Assembly (NCBI GenBank): GCA_018398765.1
Contig: JAHBMJ010005237.1
Location: forward strand, 1-61,345
Reading direction: 5' to 3'
Origin: Chromera velia
Lineage: Eukaryota; Sar; Chromeraceae
Length of the DNA stretch: 61,345 nucleotides
A program made the translations under genes and the position numbers. Under the pieces are notes generated by a model that saw only the letters and a list, made by a program, of their open reading frames with translations, did not search any database and was not told the origin of the DNA. Of the stretch, positions 57,430 through 61,345 are shown piece by piece; within the stretch, counting starts at the first letter, position 1, and each line of letters starts with the position of its first letter.

Positions 57430-58638
57430 TTTATTCAGCTCTGAAGCGAATAAAGGTGGGTAGAAAAGAGTTTGACTTCCCTGGTCTCTGCACGCATTAT
57501 TCCAGACAGTCGTAGATGTCGAAGCCCACCTCTATCATAGATTATGTGTTGACTGACCCCTCTGTTGTTAAGAGAATCGCTGATTGGAAGGTTGAATTTA
57601 ATGGCATTGCCTCCCCTGACCACGTATCTGTCTCTTTTTCCCTCTGCCCCCCTCCAATCGAACCAGAGCAAGAAGACGCCCTTCCACCCCACCAGAACCT
57701 CTCTGAATGCCCTTCGCTCTTCTGTTCCAACCGATCCACCCCTATATCAGATGAAGAGCTTGCACTGCTGGCAGCTGCAGTCAAAAGTTTTGTAGAACAG
57801 CGCTGGCCGGGTCTGTGGGAATATCACAACCAGATTGAGCCTTTTGTGGAGCCGCCTGTCCCTCCTCTCCCTCCCAAATCCCCCCGCCCTTTCTCTTTTG
57901 ACCCCTCTGACTCGCCTGATCCCCTCTTTTCCCCGCAAAAGGGGGGCCGAGGACAGTCGCGCTTGCCTCCTCAGATTTGTCCAGGAGTGGTCTTGACTGC
58001 TCGTTGGGCCTGTGAAACTGAAAAAGGATGGAGTAGGGTTTAAGTTCAACGTTAACAACAAACTTGGGGGTTAAGCATAGAACGAAAGAGGCTTGGTTTG
58101 ATGAAGAATGCAAGTCTATACAAAGGGAAGTGAGGGAGGCGGACCACGTTTGGAAGTTGGTGAGAGATGTAAGTGGGAGAAGATTGGAATTCGATCGCCT
58201 TCAAAGACTACTCCGGGTCCGCCGTAGCCTCTTTAAACGCAAACAGGCTGCTTGGAAGAAGAAAGAAGCACAGAGGGTTCAAGAAGAACTCCTCAGGGAT
58301 CTTTTCTCCCTTTGAAAAAGGAAGAAAAAAGCCGCCTCGTCGGCTGGTGGTGCATCACGCCCGTCCCCCTGCGTATTCTTAAACCATTAGGCGGGTGTTT
58401 TTGAAGATTCAAACGAGGAGCTTCTCCCTTCGGTCCATCCCCCTGCCCCTCGTTCCTTCCACCCCTCTGCTCTGCCCTTCTCTTTTTACCAGATCTTTTC
58501 CCACCTGAAGAAAATGAATAAGAAGAAAGCTGCTGGCCTTGAAGGCATCTCTCCTGCAAAGCTAGATCAAAGATTCTCTGCTTTGCCGAATCTGCCCTCT
58601 CCCGCTTTTTACTTAAAGTTTTTGTTTTATTTAACCTG

Positions 58639-59616
58639 ATGCATATTCATGCCTGCTGGCCTCCTTCATGGAATGTTTTGCGCATTTACCCAGTTCCGAA
58701 AGGCCCTGCTTCCCCCTCTCCTAACAAATGGAGGCCAATCCATGTTATGAACCCTTTTGCAAAACTTTTCAGCCTCCTGATGGACTGCCGTGTGCGTTTC
58801 CAGGTCTGTCTTGACTTCAGACAGCTGGGGTTCTGTGAAAGGGTGGGAACGAGGAAGGGGGTTGGTGCTTTTGCCTCTGTTGTCTCTTCGTGCAAAAAGA
58901 AAAGAAAGGCTCTGTCGGTAGGTTTTGTTGACTTTTCAAAGGCGTTTAACACTGTGCCGAGAGCAAAGTCAATTCAGAAACTGAGAAATGAGGGCGTGAG
59001 TGAGGCAGACATCTGCATAATCTGTGAAATGTACAGAGAGGTATAGGGCAAGCCTTAGGTTGACGGTGATTCTCTACGTTTTCGGGAGGGCGCTGGAGTG
59101 AAGCAAGGGGATGCTTTCTCGCCTATTCTTTTTCTTCTGTACATAAATGATCTCCTCTGTATGTGTTCTGCAAGCAAGAGCGAGGTAAAGCATGCTAGCA
59201 AGACAGTCGAGCGAGAGCGGGCAGATGTAGAAATGGAAGCGGGCAGTGGAGAGGAGCCAGAGAGCGAGCCGGAGCCAGTTTTGCTAGATGATTGTGTCCT
59301 GAACAGTTTGGATCATGCTGATGATCTCTGCTTTCTTGCTCTTTCTGTCTTAGACCTTCAAAAGAAATTCTCTGCTCTCGAGAAGTATTATAAAGAATGG
59401 AGACTTACAGTCAATCTGAAAAAGACAAAAATTCTCCGCCTATCTGCCTCTGCATTTGGGGAAAGCTCCGGTTTGGTTGGTTCTCTGTCACACTATACTG
59501 CCCCGAATGCTTCCCTCTTTGGGATGCCGATCTTCTTACAATCAATACTTTGCAGCTCTGTTTTGCATGCTGGTCTGGCCGTCTGTCTGCTTGCAGTCTT
59601 CGTTTGCCCTCCTTGA
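58639..59616 (+). pseudogene. Reverse transcriptase core of the LINE remnant
   Basis: One frame holds most RT motifs (RPIHVMN, FVDFSKAFNTV, KQGDAFSPILFLLYINDL, HADD), interrupted by two TAG codons between motif A and motif B. A Glu-rich insertion (EAGSGEEPESEPEP) sits between motif B and motif C. It is 37-50% of the length of a full ORF2. Confidence 0.8.
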
Positions 59617-60523
59617 CAATGTGTATTTTTGGCCTGCTTCCTGCAAAAGCCCTGCTTTGCTCTAGAGTGGCCGATTAGTAGTGCTTGCTCTCGCAAACCA
59701 TGCATACCGTTCCCGCTGCAATGCTGCGTGCCTGGAAGGGAAACAGTTGTTCAGAGTTTTTGAGAGCCTCCTTGTGGCTGCTTTGTTGGGCTGGTCTGGA
59801 TTTTGTTTGTTCGTTGGGGGTGGGAGTGCTGCAACACCCTGGCACCAGCGGGTAGCAGCGACGGAGAGTTCAAGGCACCGGCTCTCTCTTCTTTAAGAGC
59901 AGAGCTAGACATGCAGTTGCTGAAGAGGTCGATCTACACGCGGCGGGCGGGGGCTATCGCTTCTTCACATTTCTCTTCTTTTGCCAAACTCACCCCCTTT
60001 CAACAAGCTTTTCCCTCCTCTCATCGCATGTTTATATTTCTTCTTTACAACAAATCCGCCTCTGGTCTCTACTCCTTTTCCGCCCTCCCTCGATCTGTTC
60101 TCACAGTAACCGATGGCTCTCTGTTCGGTTTCTTACGTCTGCTCTCATTTAACCTACAAGGCGAAAGCAGTGCTCTGTCTGTTAAATATAGCGACCACAA
60201 ACTCTGTGTATATGATTCTTGTATTCGGTGTGTCGATGACTTCATGTATAGACTTTCTTCATGTGCCAAGTGGCTGGATGAAAGAGAATTCCTACACTGC
60301 CTGGCTGAGCTGGAATCTATTAATTCAAATAATTGTAACTGTCCACTCCCCGGTGCAAGTACATCTGATCTTTTTATCCGTAATATCATTTGATTGCTTC
60401 TACGCTTGCATCCGGCCTGTCTCTTTGATACCTGTCTCCCAATTCTAGAAAGTGATTAACTGATCAACTCCACCGGCAACTTAACAAACAACAACCATAC
60501 ATGTATATGAGGGTTAAGCATCC

Positions 60524-60524
60524 T

Positions 60525-60557
<33 letters not shown>
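60524..60557 (+). repeat. (CTAA)n 3' tail
   Basis: About eight CTAA units end the retrotransposon-like sequence. Short tandem tails like this are known at the 3' ends of several non-LTR clades, so it marks the likely 3' border. Confidence 0.75.
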
Positions 60558-61345
60558 AATTTTGTAATACTAGTTGTAATTATTGATTGAAATTCATAGT
60601 TTTACTATTCCTTGACTATAACTGCAGGTGAGGGTGGCAACTGGGAGTGCCTCCTCAGAACTGGAATCAGAATGAAGGGGATCCAGGCAGATTGAACACA
60701 AGTCATCAGGAAGCGGGGGGGCTAAGGGGATCGGGGACATGGCCTCTCCCTTTTCGGGGTCGGTGCCGGCTGCTGCTGTTGTGTTACTCAGGGACAGTAA
60801 AATTTGAATAAATCTAGGTATAACTCCACTGGCCGATAGCTTACATACTAGCTTAAAAATTGAAAGTTGTGTTCATATCAGTTGAACGATTCAATTCATA
60901 GATTTGCTAATCATTTTAGCAAGCTTCTTAGCAAGCTTCGATCAACAACTGGAGTTGAAACTCGATCTGAAACTATTCGAAATTTAACATTAAACAATAT
61001 ATTAATACAGCAATTATTTTTCATGTAATAACATGAAAAAATAAGGTGAAAGTCTCAGTGTGAAACACTGAAAGATCTACTTTTAAATTGTAATTAGAAA
61101 TTTTAAAAATAAAAGTTGATTTTCCTCAAATTGTACGTAATCATGCTGATTGTCTCTGATGTCTCAGACTAAATCTAACTGGCCGCCGGCTATGAATCGT
61201 TCTGTTGTGGCTTTCAGATTTGATTCCACAAGGGGCGTGAGCCAACTTCAATTAAGTTACCACCGGCCGGCGGCCCCTCCACCGCCGCTCATTGAGCCTC
61301 CTCCAAAGCCAGCTGAGTAAGACGTAGAACTGAAGCCCCGGGACC
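60558..61345. other. AT-rich end of window, no gene recognised
   Basis: No long frame, splice-supported exon or RNA gene was seen. The last 150 bp become more GC-rich and may enter another gene. Confidence 0.45.

Larger units (their letters stand above)
57430..60557 (+). mobile_element. Decayed non-LTR (LINE-type) retrotransposon, 5' truncated
   Basis: The 5' end has the C-terminus of an AP-type endonuclease: KPTSIIDYVLTDPSV and a SPDHVSVSF motif (the S-D-H end). A Lys/Arg-rich linker follows (58064-58315). The reverse transcriptase follows in pieces: MNKKKAAGLEGISPAKL (58513 on), RIYPVPKGP and NKWRPIHVMNP, VGFVDFSKAFNTV (motif A), GVKQGDAFSPILFLLYINDL (motif B), DHADDLCFLAL (motif C, HADD for YADD), and KTKIL. 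Several frameshifts and in-frame TAGs (for example 59044-59063) show that it is inactive. A C-terminal part continues to 60393. The 3' end is a (CTAA)n run. Confidence 0.85.

Noticed and set aside
60522-60557. (CTAA)n as telomeric repeat
   Set aside because: It does not match common telomere units and sits at the 3' end of the LINE remnant.

Overview
The window is nuclear DNA from a eukaryote with long, intron-rich genes. The signs are GT-AG introns of about 0.1 to 1.6 kb, short in-frame exons, acceptors of the form tgcag or gcatgcag, abundant (CT)n, (TG)n and (TGAG)n tracts in introns, and several transposon classes. This fits an alveolate alga such as a chromerid (Chromera-like). That placement is an inference from genome style and was not tested by similarity search. 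Single Ns inside homopolymers (1090, 1632, 10811) mark assembly gaps.

Layout: 110-6055 holds a plus-strand multi-exon gene of unknown function, with one exon duplicated next to an assembly gap and a huge (TGAG)n intron. 6821-9425 is a 2.6 kb AT-rich element with about 130 bp terminal inverted repeats (TIRs); it encodes a Penelope-like reverse transcriptase on the minus strand. 11401-15730 is a minus-strand gene for a giant low-complexity protein with decapeptide repeats. 17536-23356 is a plus-strand, 12-exon coiled-coil gene whose phases all agree (484 aa). 23900-26300 is an AT-rich island of MITE-like inverted-repeat elements, one with a clean 8-bp target duplication. 27137-29723 is a minus-strand six-exon gene of unknown function.

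31010-35950 is a satellite block: (CAGT)n, dinucleotide tracts, ten 200-bp satellite units, and then (CTGA)n in the opposite orientation. 37573-38481 is an interrupted proline/glutamine-rich reading frame. 39093-42744 is a plus-strand gene joining a thioredoxin/PDI-like domain, with a degenerate active site, to three EF-hands. 43340-43895 is another MITE. 44592-47550 holds two tRNA-related SINE-like units. 48417-49307 is an intronless, intact 4'-phosphopantetheinyl transferase.

49740-52870 is a transposase gene (CACTA/Plavaka/KDZ-like) lying between long direct repeats. 53374-53871 is the tail of a non-LTR retrotransposon. 54404-56547 is an intronless ankyrin-repeat gene with two frame lesions. 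57430-60557 is a decayed non-LTR retrotransposon (endonuclease end, reverse transcriptase, (CTAA)n tail).

The host genes are unrelated singletons, with no operon logic. The most unusual content is mobile DNA: a reverse transcriptase inside inverted repeats built from short tandem motifs, with end sequences like those of nearby MITEs, and a DDE-type transposase bracketed by LTR-like direct repeats, one of which carries the transposase's own splice acceptor.
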